NCBI GenBank assembly: GCA_001592805.2
Contig: CP051139.1
Span: 3,658,001-3,722,000, forward strand
DNA: 64,000 nucleotides
Reading direction: 5' to 3'
From: Peltaster fructicola
Lineage: Eukaryota; Ascomycota; Dothideomycetes
A program made the translations under genes and the position numbers. Under the pieces are notes generated by a model, which saw nothing but the letters and a program-made list of their open reading frames with translations, had not been told where the DNA came from and made no database searches. Below, in pieces: positions 41,109 to 51,772 of this stretch (its first letter is position 1; every line of letters starts with the position of its first letter).

Positions 41109-43382
41109 TCACATTCGCTCTACAGGGGTCAGTCCAAGCAGCTTCATGCCGTTGTTGAGCACTTGTCGTGCACTCTCATATAGTGCCATCAACGCCAGCT
41201 TCTTCTCTGGGGAGCCTGCGTAGACCACGCTCATCGTCTTCGCGTTCTTGTTGGCATGATCTTTGGCATCATAGCACGAGCTCAGTGCTTTGGACATCTT
41301 GAACAGATACGTCAACACCGTGATTGGCTCCTGCGTCTTGAGAGTGTTAGCAACGACATCAGGCCACTGTGAGAGTAGTCGAATGAGCTCTGTACCCTCC
41401 TTCGTCGTCACAAGGCTGAGGTTGGCATATGGAAGCTGCTCGTCTGGTATGTCTTCGTTCTTTCGTCTCATTGAGCACAAACGAGCGTGCGCATATTGCA
41501 GGTAAGGTCCGGTGTCGCCCTCAAAGCTGGTCATACGCTCCATGTCGAAGTTGTAGCCATTGACCATCTTACCGCTGAAGTCCTGGACCATGATCGCCGA
41601 GATTCCTAGTATATCTGCCGTGGCCTCTGGATCGTCGATTTGAGCGTACTTCTCTGTGTTCTTCTTCATGACTTCATGCATGAAGTCATGTACGCTGTCG
41701 AGACTGTCCTCGAGCGAGATCACCGTACCTTTACGAGTACTCATTGTCTGACCTTTCGGGTCCTTGACCATTCCGAACGAAACGTTCTTGCACTTGCCCA
41801 CGATATCGCTGTACGGAGGCCCCATCAGCTTCAGGATCTCGAAGAATTGAGCAACGTGTGTGTCTTGTTGTGAGGCGATCACATAGATCATCTTGTCGAA
41901 ATTGTACTTGTCAAATCGCTCCTTGTTGGCGGCGATGTCCCGAGTCAGATAGAGTGATGTGCCATCCTTCTTCTTGACCAACGTCTTTCCAAGCTTTGGC
42001 TTTCCATGTTTTGCAAAATCGACCACAACTGCACCCTCGCTGAGCTCTGTCAATCCAACTTGCTCCATCTTGTCGCCTGCGCTTTGCATGTCTTCCTCTG
42101 TGACTGTCGACTCACCACTATAGTCATCGAATGCAATGTTGAGTCGTGCATACATATACTTGTACTTCTCGATCGAGTAGTCTCGGAACCGCTGCCAGTT
42201 GGCTACAGCTTGTGGATCGCCATCGACCATACGTTTGAAGATCTGCCGAGCCTTCTCGTCAATGCTGGGGAGCTCTTCGAGCTCTTTGATCTTGGTCTGC
42301 AGAGTCTTAATGGTATCCTGCAGCTCGGCTTCTTGTTCTTCCGTCCATTTATGCTCAGGAAGAGGTTCTGGAGCTGCACCTTTAGCAGGCTTCTTGGGTT
42401 TCTGTGGTGTCTTGAGCTTCTTCAGCTCATCAATCTTTTCTTTGAGTGCCTTGACATCCTTCTGCTCGGCATAATTGTCTTGGTTGATCTTTACATACAC
42501 CTCATTCAAGTGCTTGATGGCATCACTCTTGAGAGACTCCTCGTTTCCGTACTTGTCGAATCCCTGTGACAACATCCCATACTGCTTACCCCAGTCACCC
42601 AAGTAATTCATAGATATGACTCGATAGCCCACACGCTCGTGTAGCTTCGCCAAGAAGCCGCCAATGATCGTGCTGCGTAAGTGACCGGTGTGGAATTCTT
42701 TAGCAATGTTTGGACTAGAGTACTCAATGATCACCAGCTGTGGTTCGCTTCGTGGGTTGGATGGATCTTTGAGGCCCAGTTGTGCATTGAAACCGTAGGT
42801 ATTCTTCTGTTGCAGGATCGTTGGAACAGTGAATCGAGCCAGTGCATTTGGCTCGAAGAAGAATCGTACGAAGGTTTTCTCAGCTATTGGCTTCTCGATC
42901 AATACCGACTCAAATTTCTCAGCAATCTGCTTGGCCAGTTCGTCAGGCTTAACACCTTTGAGCTTGAGGGCAGGCACGGGTAGCACTAGATCACCATGCT
43001 TGAGGTCGAGCGTCCATGCCAGAGCATTGTCGACAGCCTCCGGTGTCGCATTCGCGATTTTCGCGACCTGATCGATTATCTGTGCTCGGTAGATATCCAC
43101 CGGATTGTGCTGTGGGTAGAGTCGAACATCTGCGAAGGTCGGTTGTTCAGTGATTCCTAATTCCTTCAGCTGTGTGGTTATGCCTTCGAGACTAGACTGA
43201 GCGCCCGTGCTAGCAGCGGTCGCTGTCGTCATGTTGCGTCGAGCTGTCAATAGATGTGGCAGCGAGTATAGCACATTCGACGGCCGAGGAATACGGCACT
43301 CGATGGCCGGACTGCGGAAGGTTGGGAGGGATCTTAGGGATGAAACACCGGACGTTCTGGATACGCGCAACACACGGATCAT
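41109..43382 (-). CDS. Arginyl-tRNA synthetase (probably cytosolic and mitochondrial)
   Basis: A 757-residue class I synthetase that charges tRNA-Arg. The HIGH-type signature is SSPNIAKEFHTGHLRSTIIG; the MSTRKG sequence near 575-580 is the KMSKS-like loop; the C-terminal DALR-type anticodon-binding domain contains GDTGPYLQYAHARLCSM and ends LGLTPVERM. The first ATG (43382) gives an Arg/Ser-rich, acid-poor leader (MIRVLRVSRTSGVSSLRSL) suited to mitochondrial import. A second ATG at 43232 (MTTATAAS) would give the cytosolic form, as known for yeast synthetases with two starts. No intron is needed. Confidence 0.93.
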   Translation of the reverse strand: MIRVLRVSRTSGVSSLRSLPTFRSPAIECRIPRPSNVLYSLPHLLTARRNMTTATAASTGAQSSLEGITTQLKELGITEQPTFADVRLYPQHNPVDIYRAQIIDQVAKIANATPEAVDNALAWTLDLKHGDLVLPVPALKLKGVKPDELAKQIAEKFESVLIEKPIAEKTFVRFFFEPNALARFTVPTILQQKNTYGFNAQLGLKDPSNPRSEPQLVIIEYSSPNIAKEFHTGHLRSTIIGGFLAKLHERVGYRVISMNYLGDWGKQYGMLSQGFDKYGNEESLKSDAIKHLNEVYVKINQDNYAEQKDVKALKEKIDELKKLKTPQKPKKPAKGAAPEPLPEHKWTEEQEAELQDTIKTLQTKIKELEELPSIDEKARQIFKRMVDGDPQAVANWQRFRDYSIEKYKYMYARLNIAFDDYSGESTVTEEDMQSAGDKMEQVGLTELSEGAVVVDFAKHGKPKLGKTLVKKKDGTSLYLTRDIAANKERFDKYNFDKMIYVIASQQDTHVAQFFEILKLMGPPYSDIVGKCKNVSFGMVKDPKGQTMSTRKGTVISLEDSLDSVHDFMHEVMKKNTEKYAQIDDPEATADILGISAIMVQDFSGKMVNGYNFDMERMTSFEGDTGPYLQYAHARLCSMRRKNEDIPDEQLPYANLSLVTTKEGTELIRLLSQWPDVVANTLKTQEPITVLTYLFKMSKALSSCYDAKDHANKNAKTMSVVYAGSPEKKLALMALYESARQVLNNGMKLLGLTPVERM

Positions 43383-43635
43383 GCGATCGAGAGCGGCTCG
43401 TAGTATTTGATTTCCAGCTGTTTCTGCAGAGAGCAGGTACGAAGTGTGATATGCTTGAAGACCAAACAAAGTGTGACTGGAGCGCAGCACGGACCTCCAT
43501 GATTTTTTGCAGAACTTGAGGAGAATGAGGTACACATGTAAACGATTTCTTAATACTCTACATAAAAAGGTGAGACCCTCTCAGTCTAATGTCGAGGGCT
43601 CTAGCAAGGGTGAATGGTCGCTATGCTAAAGACAG

Positions 43636-45513
43636 TTACAGATACTCCGAATAACCCATCTTGTACCTGCTGTCGTTGCACAGTCTTGCAAACTCCAGTA
43701 TGACCCTGTACATATAGACGAGCATGTCCTCCTTCCTCAGGGCACGCTCCACCCATTCCTGTCCGCTCAGTGCAATGACCTTGGCCACAGCGTCGTGTCC
43801 TGCAAGTCCTGCAGCCTCATTGCCAAGGAAGTAGTCCATAATACCATATAAGTCCATGTATGAATTGTGCATCGGTACAAAGTGTTTCCAAGGCACGAGG
43901 CGGTTGTCATGCCATTCGTGATACATCGTCGCCTTGATTGGCAGCGATGTGGAGTTGAGGTACATTCGGAAGCGAGCGCTGTTGGTGTTGCTGTCAATGT
44001 CTGGCAGGTACTTGTGCTGCCACCCTCTGCTGACGCCGTCGTTGCCATCGGCAATTGAGAAGAAAGGATCCGTGTAGCCACAGCGAGGTGCATCATCGTC
44101 TGGGTAACACTGCAGATGTGTCAAGCCTGCATCGCCCCATGTCTCGACCCAGTCTCCTAGTGTCTCATTCTGAACGTCCCGGCCTTTCAATACTCCCAGG
44201 TCGTAGTATTTGTTATCTGGCAGCACGAAGTTGGGTTGTGCTTCGCCGTTAGAAGCAGCACGCACGGCAGTCGCGTTAGCCATGTTGACAAACCTGTGGC
44301 GGTGAAAGTGCGTCCAGGTGTAGTCTCTATTGCGCCCTCCTGAAGCTTGTCCACGCCAGAAGAGCTTGTTAGCTTTTGATTCCCATTCTGCTGGCTCGTA
44401 TTCTCCCTTCGAGAACTGCTTGCTATCCTCCCATTGTGACGGCGAAGGAAGCACGATCTCATTGTTGACCGACAGCTTCGAGGAATGGAACAGCGGGATC
44501 AGCTTGGATGTGATCGAGATCGAGACGGGTTCGATGAAGTAGCCAAGCATACTTTGCAAATTGGGATAGTCGCATAGGGACCTTGACAGTGTCCAATTTT
44601 GCACGAATCCGTAGTATGACCCATCTGGAACTCCGACATCGTAAACCGGAGGATGTGTGTAGTCATGATCATCCAAGTACGAATGACGTGCTGGGCTCAT
44701 GGGCGCACAGCCGGGCGTCACCAAGCCCCAGTAAGGCATTGAGGTTTGCCAGCTGGGATCAACAGGTCCTGGTGCCAGCTTGTCGAGGGCTTGTAGCCTC
44801 TGGTATTCGTTGACCAGCAACGCGTCAGGCACAATGTCCCTTCCCTCTGCTTCTCGCATCAAATGTTCACGAACGTCTTCCCACTTTGCAATTATACGTG
44901 TCTCGTCCATGACATTCATCGGCATATCGACATCTGGCAGCCATCCGTCTCTTGCAATGATGTCCTCGAGCATTCGCCTCCAAGTCTCAATGTGTTCGCG
45001 AGGTTCATCATCTTGTGTGCGTGTGGTGACCGTCTGTTCTCGAATGGCGATGCGATTCTCGGCTGAGTTCGCGTGGTTGCGAAGCTGATTAGGCGATGCG
45101 CCCCAGAACGGCGTCAAGTCATCGTATATTCTGTCGAAGAACTCCTCGACAACTATGGACCCATGTCTCTGAGCAAATTCGAACCACTTGTCGAACTGGG
45201 GAGGCGGCTGTCGTCCTCTTCGTTTGCGGTACGCTTTGGCTGCGTGTCTAACATCTTTGCTTTCTTTCTGTAATAATGTAGCGAAGTCCTTCTCTGCGTT
45301 GCGGACGAGTGTGTCTATCGGATGATTGCCTCGAGGCCGTGCTTCCGGAGTTTTCGCTGTGAAAGTTGTGCCATGTGCCCCGAAGCCAGGAACATATGTC
45401 CGCCTCCCGAGCGCCGACGAGAATAACCAGATAGCACCTAGCAGTAGGAAGACGGAGAGAATGAGTTGTGTGAAGCGCGAGTTCAGTGAGTGCGCAGAAA
45501 TCAATATTGCCAT
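43636..45513 (-). CDS. CAP10 / GT90 glycosyltransferase
   Basis: A 625-residue, intronless type II Golgi membrane protein. A short cytosolic N-terminus precedes a signal-anchor (LILSVFLLLGAIWLFSSAL, about 17-36). The catalytic part, about 280-610, carries GT90/CAP10 landmarks: PVYDVGVPDGSYYGF..., LFWRGQASGGRNRD, then KATMYHEWHDNRLVPWKHFVPMHNSYMDLYGIMDYF. Fungal homologues include the Cryptococcus beta-1,2-xylosyltransferase Cxt1; the donor sugar here is not known. Start is the first ATG. Confidence 0.9.
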   Translation of the reverse strand: MAILISAHSLNSRFTQLILSVFLLLGAIWLFSSALGRRTYVPGFGAHGTTFTAKTPEARPRGNHPIDTLVRNAEKDFATLLQKESKDVRHAAKAYRKRRGRQPPPQFDKWFEFAQRHGSIVVEEFFDRIYDDLTPFWGASPNQLRNHANSAENRIAIREQTVTTRTQDDEPREHIETWRRMLEDIIARDGWLPDVDMPMNVMDETRIIAKWEDVREHLMREAEGRDIVPDALLVNEYQRLQALDKLAPGPVDPSWQTSMPYWGLVTPGCAPMSPARHSYLDDHDYTHPPVYDVGVPDGSYYGFVQNWTLSRSLCDYPNLQSMLGYFIEPVSISITSKLIPLFHSSKLSVNNEIVLPSPSQWEDSKQFSKGEYEPAEWESKANKLFWRGQASGGRNRDYTWTHFHRHRFVNMANATAVRAASNGEAQPNFVLPDNKYYDLGVLKGRDVQNETLGDWVETWGDAGLTHLQCYPDDDAPRCGYTDPFFSIADGNDGVSRGWQHKYLPDIDSNTNSARFRMYLNSTSLPIKATMYHEWHDNRLVPWKHFVPMHNSYMDLYGIMDYFLGNEAAGLAGHDAVAKVIALSGQEWVERALRKEDMLVYMYRVILEFARLCNDSRYKMGYSEYL

Positions 45514-46232
45514 GGTGCTACAAGTGCTGTGAGAGTAAGAAACGATGCTGAGGACCCCTGAAGAACGACTCGCTGCTCATGCCCCATCAGATGTGTCGCA
45601 ATGATGAAGACATCTCAAGAGTATTGCGTCGATGTGGTCGTGTAAAGCTCTCTCAGATTGGGCGCCTTTCGTGAAGTGATAGGCGAGGCACAGGAGGAAT
45701 AGATTTTTTGATCAAGTTGGTTATGTGAGGAGATGGTAATGCACCCCAGTCCTGAGGAAGGCGCGCTACGGAGCTAAACTGCTCTTGCATCTTGACACAA
45801 TCCGAGGCTTTGAAGAGCCAATGACATAAACTATCTCTTCTCACTAGCCAACAATATCGCCCAAAGCAGCAGCATACTTCACAATCAATGAGCCGTCATG
45901 TCAGCGAAGTCGACAGCGCGACAATATCATCGTCTTCGCGCTATGGAATGAGTTCGGGACGTCAGAAAGAGGCGTGCACTGCTATCACTACGCGACCAGC
46001 TATGCATCTGCACATACCTCGTGTGAGAGGCCTGTTCCCAGTCGGCTTGGCACGGCAGACGGCTTGCAGCTTCTTGGAAGTCCGGCCCAGGGTACAATAG
46101 GTATGCTTCCCGCACGCAATCGCTTCTTGACAACAACCGAGAGCAGAGTTCGAGGCTTTGACTGCAACTCAAGGCAGTTCACGGGCATTCAAGGCAAGTT
46201 CCGACTGGAGTCATTCATATGCGATGCAATTG
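45514..46232. other. Intergenic, nothing recognised
   Basis: 719 bp between two minus-strand genes. Several short frames on both strands have no family resemblance. It should hold the GT90 promoter. Confidence 0.4.
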
Positions 46233-47834
46233 TCACTGTCTCTTCTTTACTTGACAATACTGACATATGACCGAAATCAGCTTCGCAATGCTCTCGGTGT
46301 CGTCCATAACTTGAGCATGATCGAAGTCATTCCACCAGAGCACTTCCAATCCCTGGCCCTTCCACGGACGTCTAGTCAGCTCATCAAACTCGATGTCTGT
46401 CTGAGATGATTGAAGCTCCATAACCTGGCGATCCTCAGCACTCTTCACTATTGGCGTTGGTTTGTCGTCTACCAAGAGATAGCGTGCGACTGCAGGCGTG
46501 TCAACAATAAGATCTTGTCCCGAAAGGCTGACAGTGAAGTTCATTCCACGATTCACTAGCTCAATGATCCTGTCACGCCACAGGACACTCTCGTACCAGA
46601 AGAGATGTCTCCCAAGGGTGTGAGAGATGCCAGGATCTTTGCTTGCAAAATACCACAACTGCCACTCGTTCGCCTTTTTAGGAGCACGAATGGTGAAGTT
46701 GAAGGCCACATCAGGGAGATGGAGCAGAATGGTGACAGGGTCAATGGAGAGCACGGCACTGATGCGAGCTGAAACCGCGTCATCCGTTAGGATGTGCGAG
46801 CTCGCAATTGAGCCATAAGAGTGGTTGACTAGCACGACTTGCTCGAAAGCATGCTTATCAAGGATCTCTAGCAATTGCCCGTTGAACACGTCGCGGCGCA
46901 GGACAGGACATGTCAAGCGTGAGCTGATCGGCAGGAACTCGAGGGCTAAGATTCCGACCTTGTCATCTGCTGCGGCGTGTTGATTCAATGCGACATCCAG
47001 AAGATGCAGGAAATCCACGTAGGACTGCAGACCGATGCCGACGCCGTGGAGGAACAGGATTGGATGCCTTGTCTTGGAAGTGTGTGGGCGGAACCAATAG
47101 CTCAGATGCGTGGAAGGCGAGCACTTGTTCGTTGACAACGCTGCCAAAGTTGGAGGAAAGACCCACGCGGAACTCCAGGACGTTCGATGGTACTCGAAAC
47201 CACATGTCTGGAAGCGCACTGAGGCTACCACATCCAGCAGCATGATGATGCCGTACCACAACAAACTGCGGTAATCCATCTCTACTGGGTCTAGAGTAAG
47301 GCGCAATGGACGCGCAACTCCGTGCTCCTTCAGCTCAACACCAGCATACTCTTCACTAAGCCGCACGTATTCATCAAGCTCTTCAGCATCCTCTGCTGTG
47401 GCTCGGCCTTCCCAGAAGGACCAGTTCAAGAACTCCCTCAGCTGTTCCCTCCCAATGTCCTCGATCTTTGCTCCTCGGAACCATCCTGAGATGAACTGTG
47501 CAGGGTTGGTGATCTCGGAGTGAACCTTGTCGAAGAGCTGTCGTCGTTGGGCCTTGGTACGGAGTGGAGGGTGCACAGCTTCGATCTGCATATGCGGTCG
47601 GTAGTAAAGGACGAAGAAAAGCAAGAAGACTGCCTCTGCGGAACAGTATATGTGCAGGGTTATGAGCAGCGGGGTGTGTGCGTACTTCCCATTGACGACA
47701 TAGTCGTAGGCATTCCAGCAGGTGTACAAGAAGCTCAAGGGAGCTATAGAACGCAGAAATGTAATGCCTATCAAGACGCCTATCAGCGTAGGCACGCTGT
47801 GAGTTATCATGCTGGAGGCCGAAAGAATCGCCAT
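46233..47834 (-). CDS. Alpha/beta hydrolase, membrane-associated
   Basis: A 533-residue intronless protein. Two or three hydrophobic helices occupy residues about 12-85 (LIGVLIGITFLRSIAPLSFL and PLLITLHIYCSAEAVFLLFFVLYY). The alpha/beta hydrolase core begins near 268 with ILFLHGVGIGLQSYVDFL (oxyanion HG), the nucleophile elbow is VNHSYGSIAS (Ser near 350), and the probable catalytic His lies in WWNDFDHAQVMDD near 505. Family members are esterases, lipases or peptidases; no substrate can be assigned. Proteins of this layout are common in Pezizomycotina. Confidence 0.85.
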   Translation of the reverse strand: MAILSASSMITHSVPTLIGVLIGITFLRSIAPLSFLYTCWNAYDYVVNGKYAHTPLLITLHIYCSAEAVFLLFFVLYYRPHMQIEAVHPPLRTKAQRRQLFDKVHSEITNPAQFISGWFRGAKIEDIGREQLREFLNWSFWEGRATAEDAEELDEYVRLSEEYAGVELKEHGVARPLRLTLDPVEMDYRSLLWYGIIMLLDVVASVRFQTCGFEYHRTSWSSAWVFPPTLAALSTNKCSPSTHLSYWFRPHTSKTRHPILFLHGVGIGLQSYVDFLHLLDVALNQHAAADDKVGILALEFLPISSRLTCPVLRRDVFNGQLLEILDKHAFEQVVLVNHSYGSIASSHILTDDAVSARISAVLSIDPVTILLHLPDVAFNFTIRAPKKANEWQLWYFASKDPGISHTLGRHLFWYESVLWRDRIIELVNRGMNFTVSLSGQDLIVDTPAVARYLLVDDKPTPIVKSAEDRQVMELQSSQTDIEFDELTRRPWKGQGLEVLWWNDFDHAQVMDDTESIAKLISVICQYCQVKKRQ

Positions 47835-48161
47835 GAGAGTAAGCTCTCCGCGACACTATATGCAACCGTTATACGCATTCACAATCGGAACGAAACGGTT
47901 GCCGTTCTTTAATGCACCACCGAGGTCAAATCTTGTCGCTATAGCGTTGGACGATGAGGGCACGTGAAGAGATTATTATAAAAGTGATCGCCAACAGACC
48001 GGACCCGCACTCTGGCGATCTATTTTGGTGTGCCAGCTCTGCGTCGCAGGTTTCAAGATTGCTACTTGTTCACACTCTACAGCATAGCCCCGTTCGCAAG
48101 TTGCGACAGATGTACAAGATGGACATCCTGCCAGCGCCCATCAACTTTTCAACCCCGAGCA
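47835..48161. promoter_or_regulatory. Divergent intergenic region (hydrolase / BTB gene)
   Basis: 327 bp between divergent starts. Nothing specific is recognised. Confidence 0.4.
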
Positions 48162-49237
48162 ATGGCTAGTTTCCGAGGAGACTTTCCATCTGCCTCAAAC
48201 ACCTTCAGGACGATGAGCGATCAGCCTCAATCTGAGCTGCTGGGCGCCTTGAGACAGTAAGGCAGACCAGGCGCAATCATATAGCTCCAAGCTGACCCTC
48301 CCCTCAAGACTCTATAGGGCTTCAGAGTACTCCGATCTTACCATCATCTCGAAGGATGGTGACAAACTCCCAGCACATAGAGCGATCGTCTGTCCACGCT
48401 CGAGCTTTCTGGCACAAGCGGTTAGGGAGCGCCGATGGCACGTGAGTAGATTGAACAAGCATCCACAGGACTTCCCTTGACATACAGCAGGACAATGTCG
48501 AGGGACAGATCGCTCTGATGGTTGATGAGCCTGACATCATTGGACTCGTTTTCGAGTACCTCTACATGCTTGACTACGTTCCGCACCCTCCTTCGCCCAG
48601 TGTCACGAGTTCAGCAGGTCCCGACCATGATAGCGACTCACTGTCCGTTCGCACTGACCCGATTCACTTCGGGCACGTCTATGGCACTTCAGCAGTTAGT
48701 GCTTTCGGCGGGCCACGAGACAGCTTGTCTGCGCAGTCGCCCTTCACTGTGCCTTTCACACACAGCCGTGACCGGTCAGAGTCCCAACTCACCGTACATG
48801 CACTACCCGGAACAGCAGACTTCTCAGGACTCGGAAGATCAGACGGCCATCGCAGGCTCAGTGGACGGTCGAACCTGAGCGGTGCGCCCGATCCGTCGCC
48901 GCTGGCTACAAGAGAGCCAAACCTCGTGTTACACGCCAAGATGTATGCAGCTGGCGAGCGTTATGGTGTCAAAGGGCTCAAATCACTGGCGCACGACAAG
49001 TTCAAGATACAGCTGACGAAGCACTGGGACTCGTCTGAGTTCTCCGAAGCCATACATGTAGTCTACAACTCAACACCTTCGTCCGACAAGGACATGAGAG
49101 AGACGGTCGCAGACACCATCGGCTGGCATGGAAGGATGCTGGAGAAGCCTGAGATTGAGGTGGCCATTATGGAGATCAACGGCCTTGCATATGAACTGCT
49201 GAAGAGAGCACGACGAGCAGAACCCGAGTATTCGTAG
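48162..49237 (+). CDS. BTB/POZ-domain protein
   Basis: A 321-residue protein from exons 48162-48256, 48318-48441 and 48491-49237; GT-AG introns are 61 and 49 nt. The BTB fold begins at the end of exon 1 and runs through exon 2: YSDLTIISKDGDKLPAHRAIVCPRSSFLAQAV, continuing with VDEPDIIGLVFEYLYMLDY. A 100-residue Ser/Pro-rich insert separates this from a C-terminal helical part (LVLHAKMYAAGERYGVKGLKSLAHDKF) that is typical of fungal BTB proteins. Such proteins often act as Cullin-3 adaptors, but many fungal ones have no known role. Confidence 0.88.
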
Positions 49238-49574
49238 TACGAGACGGTAGTCTCGCATCATTGATTCATTTAATCTTCAATGTACACATACAGCAGCAGC
49301 AACTGTGTGCTGAGCGTCTTGGGTTGCCTCTCTGGGGCATTCCGAGTCTGTTGACATGCGAGCCTATTCTTGCGATGAGCTGGAGTTATGGCAGGAGTGT
49401 CTCTCCAAAGGTCGGCAATTGGTATCGCGACCTTGCCGCCGTTGCTGGCTTTATCCGTTCAACAGCCCTTCTGGTGTGGTATATGATAGGTAGGAGAAAG
49501 AAATGATCGCTAAATTTTCAGAAGGAAGAAATGTGTCGTTGTGCCTCTTTATCCTCAAGACTCCAATTCTCTTA
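49238..49574. other. Convergent intergenic region
   Basis: 337 bp between the BTB and BIM1-like 3' ends. Nothing recognised. Confidence 0.4.
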
Positions 49575-50436
49575 TCATATCCAGAAAGTGCCAGCAAATA
49601 TTGATACTAGTATCGCAGTCGAAAGCATGCTTATTAATCTTGGTGGTGCAGCAAGGCTCATCGTGGCTGCAGAGGTGAGGTTTGCGCTTGTGAAGAGCGT
49701 GTTGAAGCCCATCCATGTGTCGTTCCTGCAGTTGTCTCTCGTGACGAGCTCGACATCCTTGGGGTCGGCGAGGGTGACATCGACGCACTGAGTAGGTAAG
49801 TCAGCGTCAGAAACAAACAATACCCATAAGCAAGGAGCAAGGAGAGCTTACACTGTAGAGAGCAGCTCCATGCTGCGCCGTCTCGATCACTTGTATGGTA
49901 ATGTTGTCGCCAATCTTGAGATCGAGGTTGGCCGGCATTCCAACCTGTGGTATACAGATCTCACCGCCGTAGTACGAGTTGTTGGGACCGACGAGTTGGA
50001 ATGGCGGTACGACTGGATGTGACATGTTCGGAGGGTTGAGATCGCCAGGCCCTTGAATACCAATGTTGATGTATATCAGAGCGAAAGAATGACCGGTGAA
50101 CCAGCCTGGCTGGAAAGCAACGGCTCCTCCATTGACAGGCCATTTCGTGCGGTTCGTTGTCAGAGGCATGCCTCCACCTGCGTATTATCAGCACTGGCGC
50201 ACGGGAAGAAAGCTAATGGTAACACTCTACTCACAAGGATACATCCATTGCATGCCATATGGAAAGGTAGGTGTGCCGTTGACATAGTCGATACCGATTG
50301 AGTTGGGATTCAATGTAGGATCTGTGCCATTCGTTTGGAGATTATCACCTCTCCAGCCCGGATATTTGATGACAATGTGCTGGAGCGAAGGCGCGGCAAG
50401 GGAGAGGAGTAGTAAGGAGGACAGAAGTGAGATCAT
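49575..50436 (-). CDS. BIM1-like copper-binding protein (LPMO-like X325 family), GPI-anchored
   Basis: A 246-residue secreted protein. Exons are 50436-50235, 50177-49852 and 49787-49575 (GT-AG introns of 57 and 64 nt). A signal peptide (LLSSLLLLSLAAPSLQ) is followed directly by His in HIVIKYPGWRGDNL; in this family the mature N-terminal His forms the copper-binding histidine brace. FPYGMQWMYPCGG and WPVNGGAVAFQPGWFTGHSFALIYINIG are family blocks, the His in GHSF being a likely second ligand. The C-terminus carries a GPI-type tail (small residues, then AILVSIFAGTFWI). Known relatives bind copper and assist its uptake at the cell surface rather than cleaving polysaccharide. Confidence 0.88.
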
Positions 50437-51175
50437 CCTGTCTGTGTGCGCGAGGTCGCCTTGTGCGCTGAGGCTCACAAGTCGTTGCAATTGACGCAGT
50501 GTAGGGAGGTTGTGACGATGAAGGAGGCGGCCCAGGGTCAGCAAAGCTGTAAGTACTTACATGAACTGCCTGTGAAGCGGTTCCGCCACACCTCGTCCAG
50601 ACGAGAGTTTAAGACTGCCCTCTGGGCGTCTCGAGAAACACACTACACAGCTACTGGCCAGAGGCGGTGCGACATGCAAAGCATGTTCGGGTGAAGATCA
50701 ATCGAAGCAATGCTGTAAGCGCCGGAGTGAGCCAATCAGACAGTCGAGGGTCCATGCTTGAGGAGATCGCTAGCGCAGTGGTGGAGACGCGTTTGTGAGA
50801 CCTGCATGCATCTCTTGCTTCTGATCCTTGGCTTTATACGAACATCTCTCTCTAGCACTGAACCCTACATCATCGTCTTCCTACTTACACATATGCTCTT
50901 CAGGACAGCTAAGCTGCCTCCTCCTGCGTCCAGGAGTGTACAATCGTTGTGAATCGGCTCCCTGGAGTCGTGGGTACATGTAGGTCTATCTCATCCAAAG
51001 ACTAAAAGAAATCAGGACTGCGTTTCCAATACTCTCGGCAGCTCGCCGTCCGGCGGCAGGCTCCCGAATGCTCGCACCGCCAGACGCATTAACCTAGAGC
51101 TCGACAGTGGCTCGACAAGCATACGCCGAAAGACTGCCAGGATGTCCAGAGGCACAGTCAGTTCTTCATCCGCCC
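50437..51175. other. Intergenic, nothing recognised
   Basis: 739 bp. An 82-codon plus-strand frame at 50446-50694 has no family resemblance. It contains the promoter of the BIM1-like gene. Confidence 0.4.
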
Positions 51176-51772
51176 TCAATAAGCATCCTCGGACCAGTGT
51201 CGATCTCCTATCTTCTCAAGTTTCGATTCGTCCACACCTCTGCGGTGGAAAAGCTCCTTCATGGCGGACTTGATCCTGGTACCGAAGCCAGCACTGTGCT
51301 TGTCGTGCTGCTCATCGTCTGCTTTGTCGACTCTGTGCGCACGTCGACTCGTGGAGGAACGTACATCCTCAAATGCGCGGGCAGACATGGTACCTGGCAG
51401 TGCTCTGACTTCAGATCGGCCTGGCGAAACAACGGACTCCGCGTGGGAAGATACAGCGCTAGGACTAGTCATTCCACCAGGACTCTCTGCCAAAGATGGG
51501 AGAAAACGGTGGGCAAACGATGACACCTCTGGCGATGGTCGAGATCCTGCTGCTGCGTTGTGTGGCGAGAATGCTTCACTCGATGCTTGCGGTGGTCGTT
51601 GCTGCCACTCCTCTCCTCGCATCTGAAAGCCTTGAGTGTCTGTTGACATCCTTGGAGTGCTCATTGGCGAGGTTCTGCGACTTGACGACCTTGTAGGTGG
51701 TCCACCAGAAGGACGGAAAGGAACCTGTGTCAGTTGGCGGCCTTCCCATGGTGGTCCTTGTCCTTGATCCAT
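51176..51772 (-). CDS. Ser/Pro-rich protein with conserved C-terminal motif, unknown function
   Basis: A 198-residue frame from the ATG at 51772 (MDQGQGPPWEGRQLTQVPFRP). The body is Ser/Pro/Arg-rich and probably disordered. It ends in a compact, conserved-looking block: GFGTRIKSAMKELFHRRG, then DESKLEKIGDRHWSEDAY. The frame is open for 83 more codons upstream, to an ATG at 52021, but that extension includes stretches resembling untranslated or intronic sequence. I do not recognise a named family. Confidence 0.68.
   Translation of the reverse strand: MDQGQGPPWEGRQLTQVPFRPSGGPPTRSSSRRTSPMSTPRMSTDTQGFQMRGEEWQQRPPQASSEAFSPHNAAAGSRPSPEVSSFAHRFLPSLAESPGGMTSPSAVSSHAESVVSPGRSEVRALPGTMSARAFEDVRSSTSRRAHRVDKADDEQHDKHSAGFGTRIKSAMKELFHRRGVDESKLEKIGDRHWSEDAY

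Noticed and set aside
42006-42569. A 187-codon plus-strand gene
   Set aside because: It is a shadow of the arginyl-tRNA synthetase gene.
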